Shown: positions 1-10,677, counted from the stretch's first letter. The stretch: DNA of 64,000 bases from Microbacterium sp. MYb62 (GCF_002979475.1 NZ_PCOY01000002.1:62001-126000), one strand, 5' to 3'. Notes: generated by a model not told the origin, from the sequence alone. Program-made: numbers and translations.

Positions 1-774
1 GCCGAGGACTGGGGTGACGGCGAGCCGCGTCTCGACGGCATCCGCGAGGATGTGCAGGCGCTCGTCGAGGAGTATCCGGGAGCGCGCTTCGCCCTCATCA
101 CCGCGGATGCGGCGGCCCAGCTGCGGATGCCGCTGACCACCGACACCACGGCGCTGCAGGGGTCGCTCGAAGTGCTGCGACCGGAGGTCACCAACCAGTC
201 GCGCGGAAGCTCGATCGGCATCGCGGCGCCGCTGCTCTCGGAGACCCTCGCCTCGGCGGCCGCGTCGTCTCCCGACCGTGCGCGGATGGTGTTCTACTTC
301 GGCGACGGCGAGCAGACGGTCGACTCCGCGCCGGAGTCGTTCAGCTCCAGCGCGGGGTACACCGACTCGGGAGCGGTGTTCGGCTACGGCACCGCCGAGG
401 GCGGGCCGATGCGCATCACCACCGGCGGGCTCGGAGACGACCGCGGCGACTACATCCAGTACGAGGGCGCCGACGCGCTGTCGGTGATCGACGAGACGAA
501 CCTCGAGACGATCGCGGGGCAACTCGGTGTCGCGTACGAGCATCGGACGGCGGACACCGCTCCCGCCCTCCCGAAGGCTCCGTCGACCACCTCCAGCTAC
601 GCCGATTCGGGGGCGGTCGGCAACGTCACGGAGCTGTGCTGGATCGCCGCGCTGATCATCCTCGCCATCCTCGGCGTGGAGCTCACCCGCGCCACGATCC
701 TGATCGCGCAGCTGCGGCGACTGCGGGTCCCGCGGCAACGCCGCAGGGGCCGCCCCGAGAGAGGTGCCTCGTGA
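1..774 (+). CDS. VWA domain membrane protein (5' end outside window)
   Basis: The reading frame is open from base 1, so the N-terminus lies upstream of the window. The visible 257 residues look like the C-terminal half of a von Willebrand factor A domain, with alternating hydrophobic strands such as RFALITADAA and RMVFYFGDGE. One membrane helix follows near 630-705 (LCWIAALIILAILGV) and then a short, very basic tail. The next two genes overlap it by 4 bases each, so the three form one translation-coupled operon. Actinobacterial operons of this type often also contain a MoxR ATPase, a DUF58 protein and another VWA protein upstream; that part cannot be seen here. The VWA assignment rests on fold-like pattern and context because the MIDAS motif is outside the window. 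Confidence 0.7.
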   Translation, partial: AEDWGDGEPRLDGIREDVQALVEEYPGARFALITADAAAQLRMPLTTDTTALQGSLEVLRPEVTNQSRGSSIGIAAPLLSETLASAAASSPDRARMVFYFGDGEQTVDSAPESFSSSAGYTDSGAVFGYGTAEGGPMRITTGGLGDDRGDYIQYEGADALSVIDETNLETIAGQLGVAYEHRTADTAPALPKAPSTTSSYADSGAVGNVTELCWIAALIILAILGVELTRATILIAQLRRLRVPRQRRRGRPERGAS

Positions 775-1511
775 CCGCGTCGAACGATGCCGCCGCTGCG
801 CTGCTGCGCTCCAACCGCCGTCGCCGCCGCATCCGGCGATGGGTCGCGATCGGCACCCTTCCGCTCACGCTCGCCGCACTGTTCTTCGTGGGCAAGCTGC
901 TGAGCATGTACGCCTTCGCGCATCAGGCGATCACCGCGTACGTGGTCGACGACTTCGCGGGGTCGGAGGCCTCGGCACGCGGGCAGGAGTTCCTGAACTG
1001 GTTCGAGCCGTACAAGGCGCCGTTCAACGTCGGCACGGCGCTCGGCGCGGCGGAGCAGCTGCCCGCAGCCAGGGGCGAGCTCGAGGAGGCGCTCGACCTC
1101 GCGACGGGGTTGGAGGTGTGCGGTGTGCGGATCAACCTCGCCCTGGTCGTCGAGCGGATGGGCGATGCTTCGCGCGCCGACGGTGATGGTGCGACCGCGG
1201 CGCAGCTCTACGGAGAGGCGCTGACCATCACGGTCGAGACACCCCAGGAATGCCACAGCGAAGAAGCAGAACAGCAGTCGTCCGATCCTCAGCGCGACAT
1301 GTCGGATTCGCTCGAGAACACCGAGGACCGGCTGAAGAAGAAGCAGCAGGAGGAGCAGCAACAGCAGCCCCAGCCGCAGCCCGGTGAGGACGAGCAGCCC
1401 TCCGACGACGACCTGCAGGGTCTCCAGGACAAGCTCCAGCAGGGCACGGAGGAACGCGATCAGCAGCAGGGTGACGACCCCGGCGGTTCGGGAACGGAGA
1501 AGCCCTGGTGA
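771..1511 (+). CDS. Single-TM protein with Gln-rich acidic tail, VWA operon member
   Basis: The GTG start at 771 overlaps the upstream stop (GTGA). The 246-residue product has a basic N-terminus, a TM helix at about residues 25-47, a helical middle part that may be TPR-like (alternating Ala/Leu/Glu, roughly residues 70-150), and a low-complexity C-terminal third rich in Gln, Glu, Pro and Asp (for example QQEEQQQQPQPQPGEDEQP near 1350-1400). This resembles the TPR-containing partners of VWA proteins in Bat/MoxR-type operons, but similarity is too weak for a named function. It probably acts in the membrane or on its outer face with its two neighbours. Confidence 0.65.
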   Translation: MTASNDAAAALLRSNRRRRRIRRWVAIGTLPLTLAALFFVGKLLSMYAFAHQAITAYVVDDFAGSEASARGQEFLNWFEPYKAPFNVGTALGAAEQLPAARGELEEALDLATGLEVCGVRINLALVVERMGDASRADGDGATAAQLYGEALTITVETPQECHSEEAEQQSSDPQRDMSDSLENTEDRLKKKQQEEQQQQPQPQPGEDEQPSDDDLQGLQDKLQQGTEERDQQQGDDPGGSGTEKPW

Positions 1512-2611
1512 CGGATCACGAGAAGCAGCGGGCGCGCTACCTCGCGGGCACCGAGGGCGCACCCCCCGTCCCTCCGCCCGGCGGCTATCGCGGCGCACAG
1601 CGCCATGCGGCCGCGCCGGCGGCAGCGCCGGCCGTCACGACAGTCGTTCCGGGAGGCGAGCCGAAGAAGCCGGCGAACGTGCTCGGCTGGGTCGCTCTCA
1701 CCACGGCGATCCTGTTCGCCCTGACCCTGCTGGGCACCCTGGTCGCCGGCGGTACCGACATCGTCTACGGCGTCACGATGCTCACGGTGCAGCTCGTCGT
1801 GGTCGCGACGGTGGTCGCCGCGCTGTTCTCGGAGCGAGGACGCACACTGGGGGCTATCGCGCTGATCGTGACGATCCTCTTCAACGTCGCCACCGTCGGG
1901 GGCATGAGCGCCCTGCAGACCTCGGCCTCCGGCAACTACGAGGGCACGAAGACGGCCGCGCAGAAGCATGCGGAGGCCTACCCGGGGATCAAGGGCACGG
2001 ATCCGCAGCAGACTCTCGCCCAGCAGTCACTGGAAGAGGTGCGCGCGCAGTCCGAGGCCCTGTTCGCCGACATCCGTGCGCGGCTCACCGACGAGTTCGG
2101 GTACTCGTGGACCCCGGTGGGCGACGAGGACCTGCGTCCCGAGCGCAACGGCTACGGCGGCGAGTCGATGCTCGTCGAGTTCACCACGACCGCGTGGGCG
2201 ACCAACGAGCCCATCCAGGACTACGACCGCAAGCTCGAGGTCATGGCCGTGATCAGCGAGGTGGCTATCGAGCACGGGCTCTGGGACCTCTACTCCTTCA
2301 ACGACCCGATGGTCTCGGGTATCGACCCCTCGGTGATCGCGAAGCTCTACGGCAGCGACGACCCTCGCACGCAGACCACCTGGGAGTACTACACCGAGAA
2401 CTATCCGGATCCGCTGCGGTTCTACGCCAACATCTACGATCTCTCGAACGACGACGACGGCGGCTTCCTGGCGGCCCGCGAGGCGCAGAGCGCGCTCACG
2501 GGAGAGCCGCTCGAAGGGCTGCAGCTGGCGGTCATCGCGAGCGGCGTGCTCAGCGAGGCCGATCGTGCGGAGTTCCAGGAGAAGCTGCAGGATTATCCCG
2601 GCTTCGAGTGA
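1508..2611 (+). CDS. Multi-TM hypothetical protein, end of VWA operon
   Basis: The GTG start at 1508 overlaps the stop of the preceding gene (GTGA). The 367 residues begin with a Pro/Ala-rich cytoplasmic segment of about 55 residues, followed by three membrane helices at about 60-145 (VLGWVALTTAILFALTLLG is the first). A soluble acidic C-terminal domain of about 220 residues follows, with aromatic-rich stretches such as TTWEYYTENYPDPLRFY. I do not recognise a named family. The operon position suggests it works with the VWA protein at the membrane. Confidence 0.65.
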   Translation: MTDHEKQRARYLAGTEGAPPVPPPGGYRGAQRHAAAPAAAPAVTTVVPGGEPKKPANVLGWVALTTAILFALTLLGTLVAGGTDIVYGVTMLTVQLVVVATVVAALFSERGRTLGAIALIVTILFNVATVGGMSALQTSASGNYEGTKTAAQKHAEAYPGIKGTDPQQTLAQQSLEEVRAQSEALFADIRARLTDEFGYSWTPVGDEDLRPERNGYGGESMLVEFTTTAWATNEPIQDYDRKLEVMAVISEVAIEHGLWDLYSFNDPMVSGIDPSVIAKLYGSDDPRTQTTWEYYTENYPDPLRFYANIYDLSNDDDGGFLAAREAQSALTGEPLEGLQLAVIASGVLSEADRAEFQEKLQDYPGFE

Positions 2612-2739
2612 GGTGCACGTCGGATCGGCATCCGTTCACGTCCGACAGACGGCGCGGAGGTCGGTCCCGTCGTCGCAGGTGCCACTCGATGGACGGTGAG
2701 GCGCTGGCTAAACTGGCGCCAGAGGGAAGGAGTGCACGA

Positions 2740-3147
2740 ATGATCCGAGTACTCGACGAGCAGCAGTCCTACGAGTTGTTGTCCACGACCACGATCGGCC
2801 GCGTCGGCTTCGTCCACGACGGGCGCGTGCAGATCCTCCCCGTCAACTTCGCCGTCTCCGGGCACCACCTGCTTCTGCGCACGGCACCCGACGGCCTGCT
2901 GGCCGAGCTGACGCAGGAGCCGGTCGAGGTCTCGTTCGAGGTGGACTATCACGACCCGCTCGGGAGCACCGCCTGGAGCGTGCTGATGCACGGCGCGCTC
3001 TCGCGGGCACCGGAAGAGCAGGCCGCCGATATCGGCGCCCGCGTGCACCCCTGGGCCGACGGCGAACGGATCCTTCCGCTGACATTCCGCATGGAGAGCA
3101 TCGCGGGCCGCAGTGTGCGGCGTGAGCAGTTCCGCGGAAAGGTCTGA
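2740..3147 (+). CDS. Pyridoxamine 5'-phosphate oxidase-like FMN/F420 split-barrel protein
   Basis: The 135-residue protein starts with the typical MIRVLDEQQSYELLSTTTIG segment and has the short beta-barrel pattern of the PNPOx-like flavin-binding family (GRVGFVHDGRVQILPVNFAV, then VSFEVD and WSVLMHGAL). Members bind FMN, F420 or heme and have varied redox or binding roles; the substrate cannot be told from sequence. The start is supported by a GGAAGGAG ribosome site at 2724-2731, eight bases upstream. A TAAACT -10 element lies at 2708-2713, so this gene has a real leader, unlike many others here. Confidence 0.8.
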   Translation: MIRVLDEQQSYELLSTTTIGRVGFVHDGRVQILPVNFAVSGHHLLLRTAPDGLLAELTQEPVEVSFEVDYHDPLGSTAWSVLMHGALSRAPEEQAADIGARVHPWADGERILPLTFRMESIAGRSVRREQFRGKV

Positions 3148-3205
3148 CCGCTCCGGAGCGAAGTCGCCGGCGCCTCTCCGGTCGTACGCGTTCGATGGAG
3201 GGCAC

Positions 3206-3913
3206 TCAGGTCGCGAGGGCGAGCCCCGCGGCGAGCGCGAAGCCCAGCACGGTCGCGAGCCCTGTGGACTCCTTCGCCTTGGACTGCGCCTCGGGGATCA
3301 TCGAGTCGACCAGCATCACGAGCAGTGCTCCCGCGGCGAAGCCGCTCGCCGCCGAGCGGAAGTCATCACCGGTGACGCTCGCGAGACCGAAGCCGGCGAC
3401 GGTCGCCGCCGCGCAGATCACGGCGACCCCGGCCCACAGCAGCAGCACCCGCGACTTCGCCATGCCGCCCTCGAGCAGGTCGGCGGCCGAACCGACCGAC
3501 TCCGGCAGGTTCGAGACGAGGATGGCCACGACGAGCGCGATGCTCACGGGCTCTCCGGATGCCAGCCCGATGCCGAGCACGAGCTGTTCCGGGATGCCGT
3601 CGAGCAGGGCGCCGACGGCGAGCTGGCCACCCCCGGCCTGCTGCTTCGTCTTGGCGGCACGGGCGTCGAGGATGCGGTCGGCGATGTAATAACTGAGTGC
3701 GCCGGCCGCGACGCCGAGCACGAGCGGGATGGGACCGGCGAGATCGAGCCCCTCCTCCCAGAGCTCGAACGCGATGGAGGCCATGAGCGCACCGGCGCCG
3801 AATCCCAGCACGATGCCGAGCCAGCGCGGAGGCCACTTCCTCAGCAGCGCGAGCACCGCGCCGATGAACAGCGGCGCCGCCGCGACCGCGCCCCACAGGA
3901 TCGCTCCGCCCAT
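3206..3913 (-). CDS. ZIP family metal transporter
   Basis: The 235-residue, highly hydrophobic protein has about eight membrane segments. It carries ZIP-type Pro-Glu motifs: DGIPEQLVLGIGLA in the TM4-like segment and SNLPESVG in the TM5-like segment, where ZIP proteins coordinate Zn2+, Mn2+ or Fe2+. The classical TM4 histidine is replaced by aspartate in DGIPEQ, which occurs in bacterial relatives. Function is inferred as divalent metal uptake across the cell membrane. Start ATG at 3913 has GGAGGT just upstream on the minus strand. It stands alone, with no metal regulator beside it. Confidence 0.8.
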   Translation of the reverse strand: MGGAILWGAVAAAPLFIGAVLALLRKWPPRWLGIVLGFGAGALMASIAFELWEEGLDLAGPIPLVLGVAAGALSYYIADRILDARAAKTKQQAGGGQLAVGALLDGIPEQLVLGIGLASGEPVSIALVVAILVSNLPESVGSAADLLEGGMAKSRVLLLWAGVAVICAAATVAGFGLASVTGDDFRSAASGFAAGALLVMLVDSMIPEAQSKAKESTGLATVLGFALAAGLALAT

Positions 3914-4119
3914 GTCGTACCTCCGTGAGGCCTACTCTCCCACCTCGTCACGTCTCTGCCGCCCCGGCCTCGGCGAAAACGGAGACGTGTCGCCCCTCCC
4001 TCGGCGGGTCGCGCATCGGCATCCCGCCCCGCACGCGCGCCTCGTTTCCCCGCCGCTAAAGCCCGGCCACGGAGCGCCGGTGAATAGGATGACCACGACG
4101 GACGCAGCGACGCACGGAT

Positions 4120-4770
4120 GGCCGACATCTCGGGCGCGACATCGTGGAGGGGCTGCGCTGGACGTACTCCCACCGCACACTGGCGCCGATGGCGGCTTCG
4201 GTCAACGTCTGGTTCCTCGGCAACGCCAGAGCCCTCACAGCGTTCGCTCCCTATGCGCTGAGGGGACTGTCTCTCGGCCCCCTGCTGTTCGGCGTGGTGC
4301 TCGCCATGGGCGGCGTCGGCGGACTCACCGGTGTCCTTCCCGCTCCCTCGGCCGGTCGGCGTTTCGGGGTGGGGCGCGGTCCTCGCCGGACGGAGCCTCT
4401 CCGCGATCGCCTGGACGGCGGTGCTTCTCCTCCCTCACACGGGGACGCGGCCCTTTTCGTCCTGGCGACCTCGCTCGGCCTCGGGCAGTTCCTGTTCGGA
4501 CTCGGCATGGGTCTGGAGGATCCGAACGAGATGGGCTACCGCCAGGCCGTCGCCCCTCACCACCTGCAGAGCCGCGTGAACGCGTCGATCCGCACGATCA
4601 ACCGCATCATGTTCCTGATCGGCGCGGTGATCGCCGGCGGCCTCGGCACCACCTTTGGCTAGCGCGTGACGATCGGGGTGAGCGTGGTCGTGTTCCTCGT
4701 GGCTGCACAGATCGTGCTCTTCTCCCCGCTGCGCCCGGCCCGCCATGAAGTTGTCGTTCAGTCGACGTAG
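4120..4770 (+). pseudogene. Decayed MFS transporter (C-terminal half remnant)
   Basis: The recognisable MFS part starts near 4120 (GRDIVEGLRWTY) and reads in one frame to about 4373. It then continues in the next frame (AVLAGRSLSAIAWTAVLLLP) to about 4445 and returns to the first frame (ALFVLATSLGLGQFLFGLG). An amber codon at 4660-4662 interrupts the frame, after which homologous sequence (RVTIGVSVVVFLVAAQIVLF) runs to a second stop at 4768-4770. Two compensating frameshifts, one in-frame stop and a missing N-terminal half mark a pseudogene. Joining the pieces gives a continuous MFS C-terminal half, so the lesions look fairly recent. The rest of 3914-4119 shows no gene. Confidence 0.75.
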
Positions 4771-4851
4771 TCGGCGTGCGCGTTGACGAACGTCACCGTC
4801 ACCGTCACCGATATGAAGCACCTGCCTCGCCCGCGTGCCGCACCATTGGAA

Positions 4852-4860
4852 TGGTATTCT
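4852..4860 (+). promoter_or_regulatory. Extended -10 promoter of the antitoxin gene
   Basis: TGGTATTCT combines a TGN extension with a TATTCT hexamer at 4855-4860. It ends six bases before the ATG at 4867, which places the transcription start at or next to the A of ATG and predicts a leaderless mRNA. No good -35 hexamer is visible, consistent with an extended -10 promoter. Confidence 0.6.
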
Positions 4861-4866
4861 CATGGC

Positions 4867-5097
4867 ATGAAGGCAACCATGGACAAGGCAGGACGGATCG
4901 TCATTCCCGCTGCCCTGCGCGAACGCGTCGGATTGATCCCCGGTCCGGTCGACATCATCCTCGACGGCAACGGCATCCGCATCGAGATCGACGCCCCCGA
5001 CAACCTCATCGAGAAGGACGGGCGTCTCGTCATCACGGGCGGACCGACGCTCACCGTGGATGACATCCGGGAGCTGCGACTTGCCGATCAGCGCTGA
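4867..5097 (+). CDS. AbrB/MazE-family antitoxin
   Basis: The 76-residue protein begins MKATMDKAGRIVIPAALRER, the swapped-hairpin AbrB/SpoVT/MazE DNA-binding motif, followed by a short acidic C-terminal tail. Such proteins neutralise the toxin encoded next to them and repress their own operon. The gene overlaps the downstream PIN-domain gene, the usual layout of a type II pair with antitoxin first. An upstream in-frame ATG exists at 4783, but the -10 element at 4855-4860 lies inside that extension, so 4867 is the better start. Confidence 0.85.
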   Translation: MKATMDKAGRIVIPAALRERVGLIPGPVDIILDGNGIRIEIDAPDNLIEKDGRLVITGGPTLTVDDIRELRLADQR

Positions 5098-5497
5098 TCT
5101 CCTCCTCGACACGAGCGCCGCGATCGCGCTGGTTCATGACAGGAACCCCGCACACGAACGCGTACTCGAACTCACGCAGGATCGCGTGCTCGGCCTCGCC
5201 GGGCACGCGGCGATCGAGGCCTATTCCGTGCTGACGCGCATGCCCGGTGGAGCGCGCGTCAGTCCCGATCGCGCAAGAGAGATCATCGAGCGATCCTTCC
5301 CCGCTTTCGCGCCGCTCTCCGCCGCATCGGCCAAGACCGCGATCACGACTTTCGCCGACGCCGGCATCGCCGGAGGGTCGGTCTACGACGGACTCGTCGG
5401 TCTGGCCGCACGCGACGCAGCCGTCCCGCTCCTCACCTGCGATCGACGCGCCATGGGCACCTATGCCGCACTGAGTGTCGAAGTCCTCCTCGCCTGA
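5081..5497 (+). CDS. VapC-like PIN-domain toxin ribonuclease
   Basis: PIN-domain acidic residues are in the right order: LLLDTSAAIAL (first Asp), AAIEAYSVL (Glu), VYDGLVGLA (Asp) and LLTCDRRA (Asp). Family members are Mg2+-dependent RNases that stop growth when freed from their antitoxin. The chosen TTG at 5081 has GGGAG seven bases upstream and gives a 138-residue protein; ATG at 5060 is an alternative giving 145 residues. Either start overlaps the antitoxin gene, so translation is probably coupled. The pair sits beside a pseudogene, a common place for mobile toxin-antitoxin modules. Confidence 0.82.
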   Translation: MPISADLLLDTSAAIALVHDRNPAHERVLELTQDRVLGLAGHAAIEAYSVLTRMPGGARVSPDRAREIIERSFPAFAPLSAASAKTAITTFADAGIAGGSVYDGLVGLAARDAAVPLLTCDRRAMGTYAALSVEVLLA

Positions 5498-5519
5498 AGC
5501 TCCCCTCGCACTCGCCTGA

Positions 5520-7022
<1,503 letters not shown>

Positions 7023-7030
7023 CGCCCGCT

Positions 7031-7067
7031 CGCGCCGACGCCCGACTCTGCCGCGGTCGTCGGCGCG
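7031..7067. terminator. Hairpin between convergent argG and GntR gene
   Basis: CGCGCCGACG at 7031-7040 pairs perfectly with CGTCGGCGCG at 7058-7067, a 10-bp GC-rich stem between two convergent genes. There is no T-tract, so it may act with Rho or simply as a strong bidirectional stem. Confidence 0.5.
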
Positions 7068-7076
7068 ACGCGCCTT

Positions 7077-7754
7077 CTACGCGCTCGGTTCGGCTCTGCG
7101 CTCCCGCGCTTCCGCACGATCGATGATGCCCGGGAGCACGTCGTCGAAGAGCGCGACGATCGCCGCTCGCGCCTGCACCGCATCTCGCCGCATGATGGCT
7201 TCTCGGATGTCGACGGCAGACTTCTCACTCCCGTCCCAATCGAAAGAAGCGCGGGCCTGCTGCGTGAACCGGCGAATCTGCGGGCCGAGGATCTCGATCG
7301 CCGACACCCGGATGCTGTTCCCCTCGATGCGGGCGAACCCGACGGCGATGGCACGCAGCGCCTCGCCGAAGGCGGCGACGTCGCACTCCCGAACTGCGGC
7401 GGACATGTCATCCGTGAGGTCGACGAGATAGGTGACGTCGTCGCCCTGGAGAGCCGGCATCGCGTGCCGGACCGAGCCTTTCCAGATGTCGCCGAAGACC
7501 GCAGTCGCGTCGCGGATCCGATCGGGATCGAGAGGCGCGACGCGCGTGAACCGGTTGCGCTGCATCTCGACGAGCCCCTCTTCGGCGAGTCGGTCCAGCG
7601 CGTGCCGGACCGGCGTCTTCGACGTTCCCAGATCCTCCGCGAGCTCGTAGTCGCGGAGGCGTTCCCCGGGCCGCAGCTCTCCGGTCACGATCGCCTCCCG
7701 CAGCCGACGGTAGACGTCCTCGCTCATCGTCCTGCGTTCCAACGCGACATCCAT
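7077..7754 (-). CDS. GntR family transcriptional regulator (FCD type)
   Basis: The 225-residue protein has an N-terminal winged helix (VYRRLREAIVTGELRPGERL, then LAEDLGTSKTPVRHALDRLA) and an all-helical C-terminal domain of about 140 residues typical of FadR/FCD regulators, which sense small organic acids or amino acids. It is divergent from the penicillin-acylase gene and may regulate it, though no clear palindrome is seen in the 259 bases between them. The start at 7754 (MDVALERRTMSED) fits the family N-terminus; the longer open frame upstream does not. Confidence 0.85.
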   Translation of the reverse strand: MDVALERRTMSEDVYRRLREAIVTGELRPGERLRDYELAEDLGTSKTPVRHALDRLAEEGLVEMQRNRFTRVAPLDPDRIRDATAVFGDIWKGSVRHAMPALQGDDVTYLVDLTDDMSAAVRECDVAAFGEALRAIAVGFARIEGNSIRVSAIEILGPQIRRFTQQARASFDWDGSEKSAVDIREAIMRRDAVQARAAIVALFDDVLPGIIDRAEARERRAEPSA

Positions 7755-8013
7755 GCCTACCAAATCACACCCTCCTCCGACCACAGCGGTCCCCCACCAC
7801 GAAAATACGGCCGACGCCCGCGCTCCCGATGGAACCGCGACATCCCCGATCGCACCAGCGCGCAACGCGTAACATAACACGATTGCGGAGATGCGGCATG
7901 ACACGGAACGCGCCGAGCGCCCGGACGGATATGATGCGAAGGCGCGACCCTGAAACGCGCACTGGGGCTCGGTGGGACTGAGTTCCATCTGCCTACCGAA
8001 AGAGTTCTCGACG

Positions 8014-10662
8014 ATGATGACCGATTCGCAGGAATCCGCCGCACCTTCGCGCCCCTCGTTGGGCGTCCGCATCGGACGCATCGCCTTCCTCGTCGTGGCC
8101 GGGATCATCGTGATCGCCGTGGCCGCGGCGTTCTTCATCACCTGGACGATCCAGCGCTCGTTCCCGCAGACCGACGGATCCGTCCAGCTCGACGGCCTGA
8201 AGGCCGAGGTCACGGTGCAGCGCGACGACCGCGGCATCCCCACCATCACCGCCGACTCGACGGACGACCTGTTCTACGCCGAGGGGTTCGTGCACGCGCA
8301 GGACCGATTCTTCGAGATGGACTTCCGCCGGCACGTCACCTCGGGCCGCGTCGCCGAGATGTTCGGCGAATCACAGGCGGCCACCGACGCCTTCCTGCGC
8401 ACCCTCGGCTGGCGCACGGTCGCCGAAGCCGAGGTCGAGGCGATGGACGACACCACGCGCGGGTACTACGAGGCCTACGCCGATGGCGTCAACGCCTACC
8501 TGGCCTCACGCTCCGGTGCGGAGCTGTCGCTCGAGTACGCCGTGATAGGTCTGCAGAACCCCGACTACGTGCCGGAGCCGTGGGAGCCCGCCGATTCCGT
8601 GGCGTGGCTCAAGGCGATGGCCTGGGACCTCCGCGGGAACATCGAGGACGAGACCGAGCGGTCGCTCCTCGCGGCCGAGCTGAGCGACGGCACGGATGCC
8701 ACGGGCACGGCCGACGTCCTCGCGAAGCTCTACCCGGACTATCCGTTCGATGAGAACCCGGTGATCGTGCCGCGGATCTCGACGGTTCCGGAGCTCGGCA
8801 CGGATGCCGAGCCTGCCGCCTACTCGCCGGCCGAATCCGATGGCGAGGTGCAGCAGGCGAACACGACCATCGAGTGGCAGGAGACGTCGAGCGTCATCGA
8901 GGCGGCGAGCGTCCTGGTCGGCGGAGTCGGCGAGGGCATCGGCTCGAACTCCTGGGTCGTCTCCGGGGCGCTCACCGAGTCGGGGATGCCGCTGCTCGCG
9001 AACGACCCGCACCTCGGAGCATCGCTCCCCTCGGTCTGGTACCAGGTGCAGCTGAAATGCTCCGAAGTGACCGAGGCGTGCCCGTTCGACGTCGGCGGCT
9101 TCTCGTTCTCGGGGCTGCCCGGGATCGTGATCGGCCACAACCAGAAGATCGCCTGGGGCTTCACGAACCTGACCACCGATGTCACGGACCTCTACATCGA
9201 GCGGGTCGAAGGCGACCAGTATTGGCGTGATGGAGCGCTGGTGCCGCTCGAGGAGAGCTCCGAGACCATCAAGGTCGCGGGTGGGGACGACATCGACCTG
9301 ACCATCCGCTCGACGGTGCACGGGCCGATCATCTCCGGGCTCACCGATGACTTCACGGCGATCGCCGACGACCCGGCTGCCGCCCTCACGGCGGAGGGTG
9401 ACGCCCCGGTCGCCCCCGGCTCGCAGGAAGACGCCGAGTACGCCGTCAGCCTCCGTTGGACGGCCCTCGATCCCGGCACCGCCGCGACCGCGATCTTCGC
9501 ACTCTCCACGGCGCAGAACTTCGACGATTTCCGCCACGCGGCATCTCTCTTCGACGTGCCGGCGCAGAACCTGATCTACGCCGACACTGAGGGCAACATC
9601 GGCTATCAGACGCCTGGGCGCCTCCCGATCCGCGGCGCCGGCGACGGGTGGATGCCGCAGCCGGGATGGGACAGCAGTTACGACTGGACCGGCTTCATCC
9701 CGTTCGACGAGCTGCCCGTGTCCTACAACCCGAACTCGGGGTACATCGTCACCGCGAACAACGCGATCGTCACCGACGACTACGCGTACTTCCTCTCGCG
9801 CGACTGGGACTACGGCTACCGGGCGGCGCGGATCGCCCACCTGATCGAACGTCGCGCCGCCGCCGCTCCCCTGACCGCGCAGGACATGCGCGAGATCCAG
9901 ATGGACAACGAGATGTGGATCGGCAAGCAGCTGGCGACGGCCATGAGCGACGTCGAGGTGTCCGGCGCGGGTCCGACCGAGGCCGTGGGGCTGCTGACGT
10001 CCTGGGACGCCCAGAATGCGGCATCCTCGTCGGCGGCTGCCTACGCGAACGTGCTGTGGTCGAACCTCGTGCAGAACATCTTCGCCGAACGCGAGCAGCC
10101 TCTGCCCATCGACGGCCAGGGTCGGCTCTTCACGGTCGTTGCCGACCTGCTGGAGAACCCGTCCGATCCGCTCTGGGTCAACGAGCAGATCGATGTCGAC
10201 GGGATGGAGGAGATGCTCGCGCTCTCCGCGGAGGAGGCCTACGACGAGCTCTCCGCACTGCAGGGAACCACGGTCTCGCGCTGGAACTGGGGCGATCTTC
10301 ATGCGATCACGCTCACGAGCGACACGCTCGGCTCGTCGGGCATCGCTCCCGTGGAAGCGCTCTTCAACCGCGGCCCCTACCCGGTGAGCGGCGGGGCCTC
10401 CGTGGTGAACGCGACCGGATGGGAGCTCGGCACCTCGTACGCGACGACCACCGTTCCGTCGATGCGCATGGTGGTCGACCTGTCGGACTTCGACGCCTCG
10501 ACCTGGAACCATCTCACCGGCGCCTCCGGTCATGCCTTCGACGCGCACTACACCGACCAGACGGCGGATTGGGCCGCCGGCATCCAGAAGCCCTGGGCGT
10601 ACTCCACCAAGGCCGTGAAGGCTGCGGCCGTCGACACCCTGGTGCTGACGCCGGCCGGCTGA
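8014..10662 (+). CDS. Penicillin acylase family protein, membrane-anchored
   Basis: This 882-residue Ntn-hydrolase precursor belongs to the penicillin amidase family, which cleaves amides such as beta-lactam side chains, acyl-homoserine lactones or other N-acyl compounds. An N-terminal TM segment (about residues 25-45, FLVVAGIIVIAVAAAFFI) anchors it outside the membrane. The alpha region carries DDRGIPTITADSTDDLFYAEG. The beta chain should begin at Ser311 in GSNSWVVSG, the self-processing nucleophile. Further signatures are LANDPHLGASLPSVWYQV and the WGDLH segment near the end. The ATG at 8014 has GAAAGAG nine bases upstream, and a TATGAT -10 is seen at 7930-7935. The natural substrate is unknown. 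Confidence 0.92.
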   Translation: MMTDSQESAAPSRPSLGVRIGRIAFLVVAGIIVIAVAAAFFITWTIQRSFPQTDGSVQLDGLKAEVTVQRDDRGIPTITADSTDDLFYAEGFVHAQDRFFEMDFRRHVTSGRVAEMFGESQAATDAFLRTLGWRTVAEAEVEAMDDTTRGYYEAYADGVNAYLASRSGAELSLEYAVIGLQNPDYVPEPWEPADSVAWLKAMAWDLRGNIEDETERSLLAAELSDGTDATGTADVLAKLYPDYPFDENPVIVPRISTVPELGTDAEPAAYSPAESDGEVQQANTTIEWQETSSVIEAASVLVGGVGEGIGSNSWVVSGALTESGMPLLANDPHLGASLPSVWYQVQLKCSEVTEACPFDVGGFSFSGLPGIVIGHNQKIAWGFTNLTTDVTDLYIERVEGDQYWRDGALVPLEESSETIKVAGGDDIDLTIRSTVHGPIISGLTDDFTAIADDPAAALTAEGDAPVAPGSQEDAEYAVSLRWTALDPGTAATAIFALSTAQNFDDFRHAASLFDVPAQNLIYADTEGNIGYQTPGRLPIRGAGDGWMPQPGWDSSYDWTGFIPFDELPVSYNPNSGYIVTANNAIVTDDYAYFLSRDWDYGYRAARIAHLIERRAAAAPLTAQDMREIQMDNEMWIGKQLATAMSDVEVSGAGPTEAVGLLTSWDAQNAASSSAAAYANVLWSNLVQNIFAEREQPLPIDGQGRLFTVVADLLENPSDPLWVNEQIDVDGMEEMLALSAEEAYDELSALQGTTVSRWNWGDLHAITLTSDTLGSSGIAPVEALFNRGPYPVSGGASVVNATGWELGTSYATTTVPSMRMVVDLSDFDASTWNHLTGASGHAFDAHYTDQTADWAAGIQKPWAYSTKAVKAAAVDTLVLTPAG

Positions 10663-10677
10663 GAAGGAGATCGAGAC

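Noticed and set aside
4783..4866. Longer antitoxin starting at ATG 4783
   Set aside because: The added residues do not fit the AbrB family and the region contains the promoter -10 at 4855-4860.
7755..8249. N-terminal extension of the GntR protein
   Set aside because: The frame stays open through the divergent promoter region and into the penicillin acylase gene, but the family N-terminus begins at 7754.
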